This document shows positions 47,516 through 58,967 of a stretch of 64,000 nt of DNA, piece by piece. A model generated the notes under the pieces. That model was not told where the DNA came from. It saw nothing but the letters and a program-made list of their open reading frames with translations, and ran no database searches. Made by a program: the position numbers and the translations under genes. This DNA comes from Carex sylvatica (taxonomy: Eukaryota > Streptophyta > Magnoliopsida > Poales > Cyperaceae): assembly GCA_964058845.1 (NCBI GenBank), contig CAXKVR010000006.1, positions 372,001 to 436,000 on the forward strand. Reading direction: 5' to 3'. Every line of letters begins with the position of its first letter. The stretch's first letter is position 1.

Positions 47516-47948
47516 CTATAAAGCAACATACATATATATATATACATATAGGGGTGGATATAGAATCAAATCAAATGATCCTTATCCATCTCTATTGTTT
47601 TAAAAGTTGTAATTATGTATGTTAAATTTAATAATAAAAAATTAATTTTAAATAATTCAATTCCACTCATGAAATACTATATGTGCCTTTGTAGGTTTGT
47701 GATTAGATTTGAGAATTGAGTTCAAATTTTATTTGTCATATATTATATATGTATTTTACATTTCAATCTCTCAATAATTTTTTTTCTAGTTCTGTCCCCT
47801 GTATATATAATATCTAATATTACAAATCAGCATTATTTTAGTAAACTAAAAATATGACAAATTTGCTCTGAGGATTGTCAAAATTGCTATCGTCTATCAG
47901 GTATCATCGAAAGCGGGTTCAGACCCAGATATTGTTGCCATCATCTGA

Positions 47949-48106
47949 GAACACGTATTCTCTGCATTAATTCAAAAGAGAATTTTTTATCCTCTGCATT
48001 AACTCAAAATTGCTATCGTCTACACAAATTTTAAAACATATCGAATGATCGAGATACATTTAACTCGAAAGATTCCCTTTTGAGTTAATGTAGAGGATAC
48101 AAATTC
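47949..48106. mobile_element. MITE of the GAGTTAATGCAGAGGATAC family
   Basis: Left GAACACGTATTCTCTGCATT, right GTTAATGTAGAGGATACAA then ATTC. Flanks ATCATCTGA / ATCATGTGA match at 8 of 9. The left part contains a second arm (ATCCTCTGCATTAACTC at 47989), so the element is internally rearranged. Confidence 0.75.
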
Positions 48107-48446
48107 ATCATGTGATCTCTCCCCCACTGTACCTGTACCTGCTTGTACCTGATCTGGAAGTTCTTTAATATCACATATGACCAGATAAATATAAGTTTGT
48201 AAAAAGATTTATCGCCTTTATTTTTGCATGAAAAGGTAGCCCCTTATAATAATATGAGAATTTAGTGCTTTCAATGATAAATTAAAACTGTTTGTACCTT
48301 GCTTCCTTTATCTTTTTTTGAAGTCATGTTGGTGCAAAAGCAGGTAAAATTTGGTGCGTATATTTTTCTTGTGTAGATTTTGCAAAAACCTCCTCATTTT
48401 TTGTGATTTTGAGCTGTTCAAATATGCTTTCGCTCTTATATTCCCG

Positions 48447-48712
48447 AAATTTTTATTTATATCATATTCTCAAAAAAGAAAATCATGTTTTCCGGAGAAT
48501 TTTAAAAATAACAAAGCTGCCAATACAATCTGCGGTCTCATTCTTGGGCATGATGCATATTGAATTGGAGCCTCTCAAAAACCAAAAAATGCACTATAAT
48601 ATATTGATATTTATGTTTTTGGGGATCTCCAATTCAATCTGCGGTCCCATTCCGCATATAGAATTGGAGGAAACCCTGGTATTTTTTTAATTCTCTGAAT
48701 TTTTTTTTTTAA
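48447..48712. mobile_element. CCGAAATTTTTAT-family element, right end uncertain
   Basis: Left end CCGAAATTTTTATTTATATC. The inside repeats CCAATACAATCTGCGGTC / CCAATTCAATCTGCGGTC, with the same phrasing as 16278-17026 and 42989-43318. The right end is obscured by T-rich sequence. Confidence 0.6.
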
Positions 48713-49814
48713 AGGAAAAATTTCTAGTATACCCATACAAACTTTCAAAATATCCAATTTTCCCATAAAAATATCATAATATCCAATATTCCCATAAAAA
48801 TTTTAAATTATTTTCTTCTATCCCTTTTATTTATTTAATCTTATATTTAATTATTTTAAAAATGAAATTGACAAGCATAACTTCTCTAATTGAACAACAA
48901 TCGGACTAATAAACTGATAAACCATGGCTCGCCTCCTCTCCGAAATTCTTCAGTCACTGATAGAGCCTCGCCATTAACAAAAGCTTAGTATTCTATAATA
49001 TGCTTGGTAAAAGAGAATTTTTTTTTTTTTGAAAGCTTGTCAGCTGACAAATGACTATAAAAAAGAAAGGAATGAATTGCTTGCTTGGCACCATAAATCT
49101 CAATCAAAATGTCATCAAAATTTTGATTTTCACATCTAGACAACCTTTTTAATATCATCATGGTCCAACTAATTTTGATGCTAAGTCACAATTTAAATAA
49201 TATATTTTTTTTGCATGATGTACATTTCACTAGGGGGATGAATGATGCAACATTATTTCATTCAATTTAACATAAAAAATAGATTGAATGAGGTATCACA
49301 ACAACTTTTAAAAAAAAATGCAGAGTATATATATTATTTTCACAATTTAGGAATAATATTTGGTGAAGGTGTAAAGAATATTTATACTTTCTCAATTTTT
49401 GCAGCAAAGTTATTATTTCAGATGAATAAACCTCTGCAATTATTTTGAAATTGTAAATAAATAAATAAATGTTCATCCAGAGGAATTAAATAAAACATAT
49501 ACCTTTACTAGTACAAAAGGAAAAAAATTGTTACCCCGCAATCCAAAGGAAATAGTAAAATGGTAAAAAAACATGAAATAAATAATGTGAAGAAATTAAA
49601 TGTTTGTTGGATATTTAAAAGACAGAGAAATTAATCACAAACTAACAAGCTCTGCAACAAATTAAATGCTCTCTGCTACTTCACAGTTCACACACGTCGC
49701 AAACATTTAATTTATTTAGACTCCAGAAGACCACAAGGAGCAGTAAATTTACAAATTTAATGCATCTTATTCTTATCTCGTGTACACTCAATCCCAAGTA
49801 ATTACTTTTGAAAG
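48713..49814. other. AT-rich intergenic DNA, no gene seen
   Basis: Only short AT-biased reading frames; none is convincing. Confidence 0.5.
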
Positions 49815-50169
49815 TTATAACTTTTTACAACAATTTGATTTTATAATTTTAAAGTTCAAATAGTCGATCCAAACTGTTAAATATGATATTTATATTAAAA
49901 TTAATATATAACTTGCTAATCAAATTTTATATTTTTAAATTTTTTAACTATTTATTAAGTATTTTACAAAACTGTTATTTTTAAACAAATCTAGATCACT
50001 AAAAAATAACAATTTCGTAAAATACTTAATAAGTAGTAAAAAAATAAAATAAAATGTAAATTTGATCTAAAAATAAATTTTAGTATAGATATCATGTTGA
50101 AATGTTTGAATCAACTATTTAAAATTTAAAATTATAAAATCAAATTATTATAAAATATTATAACTTTCG
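49815..50169. mobile_element. Foldback MITE related to the GATCCGAACCGTTCA family, decayed
   Basis: Ends GAAAGTTATAACTTTTT and ATATTATAACTTTC; the arms pair through TTTGATTTTATAATTTTAAA and the core is TAGTCGATCCAAACTGTTAA. Mutated to AT-rich compared with other members. No TSD. Confidence 0.65.
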
Positions 50170-50774
50170 CATATTGTAAGCACTTACTAATAACCAACAC
50201 AACACTACAATTGAAAATATGGACATGCAATTATGCAATCCATTTATTTATTCACATAATCAGATTATATTCACTCCACAACAAAATAGGTGGATATTAA
50301 TTTTCTCCTTTATATCTACGTATAGAGAAATAATAATATATGAATTTTATGAATAAGGACGGAACTTCCTTTTCTGTCCCTACAAATTGTTTTTGGATAA
50401 AGTAGCATCTAATTATAATATTTTCCTTAATCACAATAATGGAAGGACGGACCTTCCTTTTCTTAAATCATACCAACTTTTCTTTTTTTTTCTAAAAAAA
50501 GTAAAAAAAAAAATATATAATGTAACTTTTAATGGTGTATTAATTTTAAATTGATAACACCAATTATGAAAAAGTCTATCCTATATGAAGACTTTATTTA
50601 TTATTTTAGGAAATTTTAATCTCAAACTTAATATTTATTACACAACAGCTGTTCTTTTATAATCAGCGATAGATAAACACATATCGAGCGTCCACGTGTG
50701 CGATGGGTTTAAATCTGACGGCTGGATCAGGAGCTGACACCGTCAAACACCGTCCATTTGTGCGCATAAAGTCT

Positions 50775-50931
50775 GAGTCTGAATTCTCTCAAGTAACTCA
50801 AATTATGAAATTACATCTGAACCATCCAGTCCAAGATGGAATTCATGAGGACCTACAATATTCGTGTCATAAAATATTTGACGGTGGATATTTAAAATGA
50901 AAATTTGAGTTACTGCAGGAAATATGGATTC
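50775..50931. mobile_element. MITE with CTCTCAAGTAACTCAAATT arms
   Basis: Left CTGAATTCTCTCAAGTAACT and right AAAATTTGAGTTACTGCAGG then AAATATGGATTC are inverted repeats; the flanks are only loosely similar. It belongs with the GAGTTAATG / CCTGACTCA group. Confidence 0.58.
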
Positions 50932-51267
50932 ACAAAGACTCGTACCATTCTGTCGAGAGAAAAGTAGGTCCGATGCCTATCGACGTACTTTTTGTTTAAT
51001 GGTTCATTCACCGTCCGATCTGTCTTACGATGCGTGCAATCCACTTTAAAACATGCGTATCTGTGTCAATTTAAGTGTACACAGATTCTCAAGCAGATCG
51101 GACGGTCTTAGATCTCTTTACCCAAAAGTAGGTCCAATGCCCAAGGGACCTACTCTGTTCCTCCCTCTCTCTCTTACCTCACCTGACCCTTTGTCTACTT
51201 GTAGTACTAAGGCCGCCATTTCTATATTTCCATCTCTCTCTCTCTCTTGTAATCTGAATTTATTATG

Positions 51268-51275
51268 TATATAAA
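51268..51275 (+). promoter_or_regulatory. Possible TATA box of the IRX9H-like gene
   Basis: TATATAAA lies about 30 bp upstream of the first presumed leader sequence (near 51300) and just after a CT-rich run (51220-51248). It is the right distance upstream of the 5'-UTR intron, but the start of transcription is inferred. Confidence 0.45.
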
Positions 51276-51405
51276 TGTATGTATTGTTTGATTTTTATTC
51301 TCTCGATTGAAGAAAACAAGTAGAGAGGCGATCCGACAAGCGAACAAAACCCCTGACTCAAGCGCGTTTGACTCCGAGACCGTGCCAGCGACGATCTCGA
51401 TTCAA

Positions 51406-51900
51406 GTATGCTTTCTCTCTCTCTTAACACGCTCTTCAATTTCCTTTCCTTTTCTTTTCTCTGTGTGTGAATTCGTCGCTCTGGGGATCCGAGCTTGTTT
51501 TTTGATGCATGAGGGGAATTCTTTTCTGATTTTGGAATTGTCAAGTTTATGATCCTCCTAATTGGGGAGACTTTTTGAATATTGGATGATTCGGTGGTAT
51601 TTCCGTTTGTTGAATTTCCATTTGTGGGATTTTCTAATTGGGGAATGGAGACATTGTTGTTGAAGCAATTTTTCAATGTTACAATGGAAAGAACTGGTAT
51701 TATTATTCAATTCATATTTTATTATATTGTTAGATCCTAGCGTGCATTGAATAGGGTTGGGTATGTTCGGCCTGTTTCTTTGAATAAATAAAAGCACTTG
51801 TCCTGGTTTTGTTTAAGATTCAAATCTTTCTCTAGCTTGATGCTTTCTTTCTAACAGTAGATCTAATTCTTGTACCCTTTTTCTGTTTTGTGCTTTACAG
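51406..51900 (+). other. 5'-UTR intron of the IRX9H-like gene
   Basis: Donor TTCAA|GTATGC at 51406 and acceptor TGCTTTACAG ending at 51900, T-rich between. The start codon at 52167 follows in the next exon. There is no coding content. Confidence 0.6.
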
Positions 51901-52166
51901 GTTTTTGTAATTTGGCAAGGAGGGCAAAAGCTGAATTCAAATGCAACAGTTCTGATCTGTACCTTTGTATTCTCAAACCCTGCTTTCTGGAAAATGTGAA
52001 AAGAACAGTCAATTAGACATTTTGGAGCAATTAGAGTTTCAGTTCTGATCCACAACTGGTATATCAATAACTAAAAGATCTCAAATTGGGTCTGATTTGA
52101 AATTCTGATGGACAACCCTTAGTGCAATTAGGCGCTTTTACTGTTAAATTTAAAGCCTAAAAGAAA

Positions 52167-54436
52167 ATGAGGTCTTCTCGACGAAACACTGGCTTAATAC
52201 AAAGAGAAGGGTCGGTGAAACAATTCCAAGAATTTTTGGATAATTCGCCTTCTCCCAAATTGTCTCCTTCAAAGACTGTTTTAGCCCTGAGAGGCCTCCT
52301 AAGTTCGTTCCCTGCCCTTATGGATTGGTTACCTGATACCAAATCGAGATCAGGGTCTAACAGTAATTTGGCACAGAGATACCAGAGATCAAAAGGGTTT
52401 AAATGGAAAAGAGCCCTGTTCAATTTGGTGGTGTGTTTTATACTTGGAATTCTTATCGGATTCACCCCTTTTTTCTCCATTAATGTTCCTGAGAATATAA
52501 ATATACCTTCACATCCAAGTACTTTAAATGTTGGGAGGCACATAGAGGATAAAAACATAAAACAGAGCTCTCAATCAATTAAGGAAGAGGTTGTTATGCA
52601 CAAAAACCCGGAAATTATACAAAATTCAAGTTCGGAGGAGCTCGAGGTGGTGAAAGAGGAGGAACCAAAAATGGAGTTACCAAAAGAGGAGTTTCCAGTA
52701 GAGGATTTACCAAAAGAGGATTTGCCAAAAGAGGAGTTGTTGAGCAATGAGTTGCCGAGACAAGAGTCGGTGAAAGTCGAGTTACCTAAAATAGACCAAA
52801 AAGATGTGCGGAAACTTCTAATCATTGTGACGACCACACATGTCAGACCGTTTCAAGCATATTATTTGAACCGATTGGCACATACATTGAGTGCGGTGCC
52901 GAAGCCACTATTGTGGATTGTGGTGGACCGGTACTACCAGTCAATGGATACAGCACGTATTTTGATGTCAACAGGGATGATGTATCGGCATTTTGCATGC
53001 TTGATGAATGTAACTAACATGAGAAAGATGATAAATTGCCAGAGAAATATTGCCATTTATCATATCAAGAAGCACCATATTAATGGTATAGTTTATTTTG
53101 CGGATGATGATGGGGTCTATTCGCTCGAGCTTTTTGAAGAGATGCGGAAAATTAGGTAAGTGATTTTTCTTTTATTATTCTGGGGAAATGTGATATTGAT
53201 AGGAACAAATTTACCTAGCATTTCTGGAATTTTTATTTGGTTTGGTATGGTCTGGATCTGAGGTATTGGTTTAAGACAGTCAGATTCTTCATACATTGGT
53301 GTTATCAGTTTAAAACTACAAGTTCAGTCATTATTAGCTAAATAAATAGAACTGAATCCCAAAATACAACAACAACAACAACCAAGCTCATAGTCCCAAA
53401 TAATGACTGGTAAACTAATGAATTCCAAAATGAAGATAAATTAAGCTGGTAAACTTAACAATGTACCTTTTATACCTTCCTTGAATTGATTACAAGTACA
53501 CGACCTGTCAATCCTTTTATCAACTGTAAATTATATTTCCTTGATTGTATTTTTAAATATATATCAACACACTTTTGAATCTCCTCTAATCTTTATTGTA
53601 GGGGGTTTGGTGCATGGCCGGTTGCAACTTTTCAAGATGCAAATAGGAGGTTATTGCTAGAAGGGCCTTTATGTAACGGAAAACATGTTATTGGGTGGCA
53701 TTCAAATCAAAATAGCCGTATAGTACGAAGGTTCCGTACCAGCATATCTGGTATTGCTTTCAATAGCACCATGATCTGGGACTCAAAAAAATTTCGCCGA
53801 CATCCCAAATCCATTATATTTCATAGCAATGGCAAGGAAAGCATGCAAGTATGTCCATAACCTTTTTGTTTTAGAATTTCATATCATCTATGAGAAGCAA
53901 TGCCAAGGATTTGGCATCAAACTGACAGAATAAAACACAGATGAACGAAAAAAGTTAGAATAGCCCTAGATTTTTACCTGCGCACAGTTATTTTTGTATA
54001 TGGACCTTTGTAGAAGCATTATTTCAAAAACAACAACAGACATTCATAAATGTTGTAATTTCTATAGTGATAGAAATTAGGGTAAAAAAAAAAAGTGAAA
54101 GTCAAGCTCCCTTCATCCTTTTACCAGTCAAGTCCTTGGCAATAACATCAAATAGGTGAACCCCAACAATGTTTATTCATGAAGCCCAAGTTGACTCTTA
54201 TTTACACATATATATCGAGTCTGTAAAAACTTAACTATGCAAATATTTGGTGTAATATCCAGGACTCTAAGTTTGTAGAGCTGCTAGTAGAGGATGAGAG
54301 ACAGATGGAAGGTCTTGGGGGGCCTAATTGTACCAAAATTATGGCGTGGAGAAATCGGTTGGAGGCCCCGCAATTGAATTACCCGTCAGGCTGGTCTCTT
54401 GAGAGAAACCTAGATGCTGTTGTACCACTCAGATAG
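52167..54436 (+). CDS. IRX9H-like GT43 glycosyltransferase (xylan backbone synthesis)
   Basis: Three coding exons, 52167-53155, 53602-53848 and 54263-54436, join cleanly to 469 aa, ending GWSLERNLDAVVPLR. This is a type II Golgi membrane protein: an N-terminal cytosolic tail (1-82) with the family start MRSSRRNTG, one transmembrane helix (about 84-104, LFNLVVCFILGILIGFTPFF), an acidic stem (about 154-208) made of short LPKEE/LPKED repeats, then the GT43 domain from about 215 (HVRPFQAYYLNRLAHTLSAVP). It keeps the DDD motif (D313-D315, in VYFADDDGVYSLELF), which true IRX9 proteins have lost, so the IRX9H/I9H group fits better than IRX9. Second-exon landmarks are WPVATFQDANRRLLLEGPLC and GWHSNQNSR. 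Known role: part of the IRX9/IRX14 xylan synthase complex. Oddity: VTTTHVRP where most GT43 have VTPTY. Confidence 0.92.
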
Positions 54437-55926
54437 TACATATACCTGGCTTTTAATTGTAAGTGCTCTGCTTGCTGAAAACTTTGTTGGTTCAGTTCAT
54501 AAAGGGGTGCAGTACATATTATTTCCATACGCACAACTTGCATGCACACACGGCACACCATCTGGTTTGAACTGTTAAATTTGGTTCTGTAATTGTAGTT
54601 GCTTTAGGCATTGAAGTGTTTTTTTACCTTGTTCAAAATGATATGGCTACCTTGTTCAAAATGATATATAGAGGGTAATAAGAAATTAAATATTATGATT
54701 CTATTTTCATTTTTCAGGTTTTCTTGAAAACAAGTCCGTGACAACTAATGGACCTAAACTTGAGGTGTATTTTTTAACTAAACCAATTTCTAGTACAAAG
54801 TAAGAGTTCGTGGCTGTTTATATTCTTTATTCTGTACTTATTTCATTTTTTTTTTTTTTTTTTTTTTCCATCCCCTTAGTAGACACGCCCCTGTTGTAAA
54901 ATGTTTTTTGTCGAGCCATATGAGCAGGATTTTTTTTTTGTCTATTATCCTTAATAGTTTTGTAATCTTTTTTGTTCATTTAACCAATATGAAAATTTGT
55001 TTCGGTTTCTTTTGTTCATAGATAAAGGAATTGTTTTCTTATTCACAAGCTGTTGATACCTCTCTATGATTCAATTACTGGTTAGGTCTAAAAGAGGGCA
55101 GGTAAAGCCTCATTATTTGTGCTTTTGGGGACTTAGTTTTCAACATTTCTAGAGTTGGTTCCATGTACTCAATAAATGTACAACTTTTATCTGTACCTAA
55201 CACTTCTTTTTATGTGATGGTACGTTTTCTTAATTTGATAAATGATAACTGCTGGTGTAGCAGTAGGTGAGATGCTTCTAATTTGGTTACAGCACAATGT
55301 CTTGTAGATTGTGACAATAAACCTGAGCATTCTACCAAATTCACTTTGCTGTCTAATATTTATACCATTGTTGACTTAAACATCATGTTCATATCAAAGA
55401 GTAATTTAATTTAAATATCATGTTCATACAAGAATATGGGTTAGTGTGAAGAGCATGAGAAGCAAAACAAACAATAAATGTAAACAAAACATATGAATTT
55501 AATTTGAACATGAACTGACATTTAGTTAATTTGTGTGGACTTGTGCATGTAGTTTCTTATTTATTTATGTTCATATACATTGATAGTTTGATACTCTTCC
55601 CATTTTCCAAAAACTTTTATTTGATGACATGTGGATGTGGTCTTTTAAAAATGGGCTTAATTATAATGTCACATGTCACATGTAAGAAGGGAGAAAAGCA
55701 TTGCTTGCCTAATTAATTATACAAGCAACACAACTTTATTCTCTCTAGCAAGCCCATAAGCCCATAAGATTTGGTGCAGTATTAATTCCATGACTTGTCA
55801 TGCATTACAAAATGATGTTGAAACTACATGAAATTAGGTGAATAGGCTACATATATATTTAATATGTTTATTAACTTTTTGTTTGAATTCATTTAAAAAA
55901 TATCAACCTAAAAAGGAATTCTTTAA
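54437..55926. other. 3' flank of the IRX9H-like gene, no further gene
   Basis: Presumed 3' UTR (with possibly a further 3'-UTR intron around 54460-54720), then AT-rich DNA with homopolymer T at 54847-54867. Nothing else supported. Confidence 0.5.
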
Positions 55927-56344
55927 CACCTTGTTTGGATGGAGAGTATAGGAAGGGAGGGAATGGAAAGAAAAAAAAAATTCCGTTGAAGTGTGTTTGG
56001 TTGGCAAAATTATGTCGAAGGTGAAGGGTACAGGAGGTGAAAGGTTTAACTTTGTTCATTAAAATTAATAGAATCAGTTTTCCTATCAATTTAGGACGTA
56101 ATGGATGGAAAGAAATTTTGTTACAAATATTTTTAGAAAAAATAACACAAATGTCAAACTCTATATCTTATTTATATAATTCTCATACAGTTTTTTGTCA
56201 CAATCCTACGACAGTCACGAAATTTTTCATTAATCTTCTAAATTTTAATCAACCAAACAAAAAATAAAAATAAAAAGATAATTTAAATTTATTTTTCTCA
56301 TTAATCATCCCCTTCCTTTCTTTACGCTACATCCAAACAGGGTG
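55927..56344. mobile_element. Harbinger-type MITE
   Basis: Ends CACCTTGTTTGGATGGAG and TACATCCAAACAGGGTG; perfect 3-bp TSD TAA (55924-55926, 56345-56347). The interior has GGGAGGGAATGGAAAG and its mirror CCCCTTCCTTTC. Non-coding. Confidence 0.85.
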
Positions 56345-56609
56345 TAAAGAATGTTGTTAATATTGGTAGCTATTTTTTTCTTATTAAAAGCATGAATTAA
56401 AAGATATTGCCACTCTTCAAAGCTTTTCAAATTAAATTACACGTCACTGAATTCTCGTCCATGGAACTTTTTAATCGGTACCAGCACATGATCATTTAAT
56501 ATATATATAAAAAAAGCATCATGTTCATACTTGTTTAGAAACAAAACAGACGATATTATTGTCTCTAGCTTTTTATAAATAAATGTTGAAAAAAGAAGTA
56601 ACAAAGGTT

Positions 56610-56691
56610 GTCGATATGTCCGAGTGGTTAAGGAGACAGACTCGAAATCTGTTGGGCTTTGCCTGCGCAGGTTCGAATCCTGCTGTCGACG
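56610..56691 (+). tRNA. tRNA-Ser (anticodon CGA)
   Basis: All arms can be drawn: acceptor stem GTCGATA with TGTCGAC, anticodon stem ACAGA/TCTGT around the loop CTCGAAA (anticodon CGA, decoding UCG), a long type II variable arm (TTGGGCTTTGCCTGC region), and T arm GCAGG-TTCGAAT-CCTGC. Box A TGTCCGAGTGG and box B GGTTCGAATCC are intact. G73 is the discriminator, as in serine tRNAs. A CAA trinucleotide upstream (56602-56604) and a T run from about 56718 suit Pol III initiation and termination. No intron. It looks functional. Confidence 0.95.
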
Positions 56692-56966
56692 CTAAATTAT
56701 CTAAACAAATTATTTCATTTTTTTAGATAATTTTAAGCCAAATTGGGCTCTTAGCCTTAATTGTGGAAAAAACAAGATTTGGGATATAAATCAGTAATGA
56801 TCAAATTCTTTTCGAATTGGACAATGACTTCAGAAATTCGACACAATATAATTTCTGTGACCCAATTTTATAAAAAAAGAAATAAAAGAACCATATGATC
56901 CAAAATTTGTAATGCAAAATAAAATTCCAAATTCCAAATAGAAAATAGGAAATTTATTTGTTTAAA

Positions 56967-57306
56967 GAGGAGGTTTTAAATGCCTCTATTTTTAAAAACT
57001 TTAATAATTTAAAATTTGAAACTTAAAAGTCAAAATAAACCGTTGGATATGACATATATCATTTTATCTATGCACATGTAAATTATTATGGCATTTCAAC
57101 TTTGTTTTGGTTATCATTAAGAGATTGTACTAATGTGGATAATTTCTAGACGTTAATTTTTCAACTTATTAATTAACATAAAAACAAAATTGAAATGTGA
57201 TAATGGTTTTATTTTGACATTTATAATTTAAATTTTGAGTTATTAAAGTTTTTAAAAATAGAGACATGATGGAGGCACAAAAAATAGAGACATTCGAACA
57301 CTCCTC
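56967..57306. mobile_element. Mutator-like foldback MITE (GAGGAGG...CAAATG family)
   Basis: Ends GAGGAGGTTTTAAATGCC and CATTCGAACACTCCTC; perfect 9-bp TSD TTGTTTAAA (56958-56966, 57307-57315). Shares CTTTAATAATTTAAAATTTG, GATGGAGGCACAAAAAATAG and other phrases with 15841-16259. It lies just downstream of the tRNA gene. Confidence 0.87.
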
Positions 57307-57416
57307 TTGTTTAAAAATAATGTAATTACTAGGATCATGTGATTTTCTTTCTGAATTATTCCCTAATAGAAGTATTATCACTCATTAATTTGACAATTAT
57401 GATATTATGCAAAAAA

Positions 57417-57448
57417 AAGCGCGCGCGCGCACACACATATATATATTT
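57417..57448. repeat. Compound microsatellite (GC)n(AC)n(AT)n
   Basis: A direct run of GC, then AC, then AT dinucleotides. It is a simple alternating purine-pyrimidine tract. Confidence 0.9.
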
Positions 57449-57598
57449 TACATTAAAATCACTTGTTCCTTGTTAATAACGCTATGAATATTCCTTACCT
57501 GATTCACAAGTATTCAAAGAGTGTGGCTGTAATTAGTTACCCAAAAATATTTATTTGAATATGTTCACATCATCATACTATCCATCTCTCTTCCAAAA

Positions 57599-58077
57599 AT
57601 GGTGCCCCATTTGGATCTCCTCCTCCTCGCGCTACTTCACGGCTCTCTCATCGGCTGTGTTGTTATCCTTGGTGCAATTCTCCTCCTCATCTGCTTCCTC
57701 CTCGTAGCATGTTTGGTTTTGCTCTTGTTTGTAACATTTGACATGATTCGAGTCTTTAGATCGTTCTCACGGGTCGTTCATGCGTTACTTGTGAACATAA
57801 GATTAGGTGTTGTCATTCTTCTTTGTATGTTAATCAACCGAGCTATGCACGCTTCTCTGAAATTCAAGCAGACGGATGGTACCGCGATACGAAAGAGGAA
57901 CTAATTAATAGGGATTTTTTTGATGATTTTTGCATGAACATTTTCAGGAATGATTTGGAGATATATGTGCACAGAATAGAGAGAAGGAATGATAACTTGA
58001 AAGCTTGTATAGTTGCTGTAATTACTGAAGACAGAAATTTGCTACACATTGTATATACATTTGGTTTTTTGCTTTAA
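57599..58077 (+). pseudogene. Two overlapping ORFs, possible orphan or decayed gene
   Basis: The frame at 57599-57904 begins with a Leu/Val-rich hydrophobic stretch (LLLLALLHGSLIGCVVILGA, more than 50 residues, likely two membrane segments). A second frame overlapping it (57823-58077, opening on a non-ATG codon) is soluble and mixed in composition: NQPSYARFSEIQADGWYRDT, then EELINRDFFDDFCMNIFRND and EIYVHRIERRNDNLKACIVA. The second has balanced amino-acid use unlike noise in AT-rich DNA. A frameshift or a missed intron near 57820 could join them. I do not recognise the family. Confidence 0.35.
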
Positions 58078-58455
58078 AATAAACATGCTTATTTTTTCAC
58101 CTTTTTTAAGAAATTAGGAGAGGAAGATAGAGCATTTAATGTTCCCCAAATAATTTCAATCAGGAGCACATGAATTACTGGTAATATTTTGTATTGGTGT
58201 TCATAATTTTTTGAGACTTTTAAATATACATATGTCTATTCCATTGATTTATATTTTTGTTATTTGTAGATGACAATTTTAATTTTTTTACATTTAATTG
58301 AACTAAGAATATGTTGTAATAGAAATAGAAATAAAAGAAGTAATAAGGTTAGAATAGTATTTTTTTTATATTTTACTATAGACATAAATCTCAGATATCA
58401 ACCAGTACTCGACCTTTACTGTTCCAATTTGCAATTGACCTTCCATTCCTGTTGG

Positions 58456-58952
58456 TAGGGGTGTTCATCGGTTCGGTTCGGTTAAAATTGAATCGAACTT
58501 GGCAAACCAAAGTTATAATTCGGTTTTAAAAATAGAATCGAACCAAAGTTTTATTTTGGTTTGTTCAGTTCAAATCGAAATATATTAATTTTTTTATTTA
58601 AAACAATTAATTTATAATAAATCAAAGTATATTAAGAAATATACCGGAGTATTAAGAAATAAATTAAGATATTTAGAAATAAATCAAATATTTAAAGCAA
58701 TTGATTAAGAAATAAATCAGAGTATTAAGAAATAAATCGGGGTGGTTCGGATCAAATTCATATTATATGAAAGTTCGGTTAGTTCGGTTATTTTGGTTTT
58801 GAAAATTTTCAAACCGAACCAAACCGAAGTTATAATTCGGTTTTGAAAAGCCAACCAAACTGATCCAAAAAATCAAAATAACCGAACCGTTTAAATCAAA
58901 CTAATTCGGTTCGGTCCAAATCCGATTAAACCGAACCGTTTGAACACCCCTA
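58456..58952. mobile_element. hAT-type MITE with GGTTCGGTT repeats, intact
   Basis: Ends TAGGGGTGTTCATCGG and CCGTTTGAACACCCCTA; perfect 8-bp TSD CCTGTTGG (58448-58455, 58953-58960). It has dense direct and inverted GGTTCGGTT / AACCGAACC motifs near both ends and AT-rich tandem AAGAAATAAATC units in the middle. Sister copy at 13658. Confidence 0.9.
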
Positions 58953-58967
58953 CCTGTTGGAACTTTA

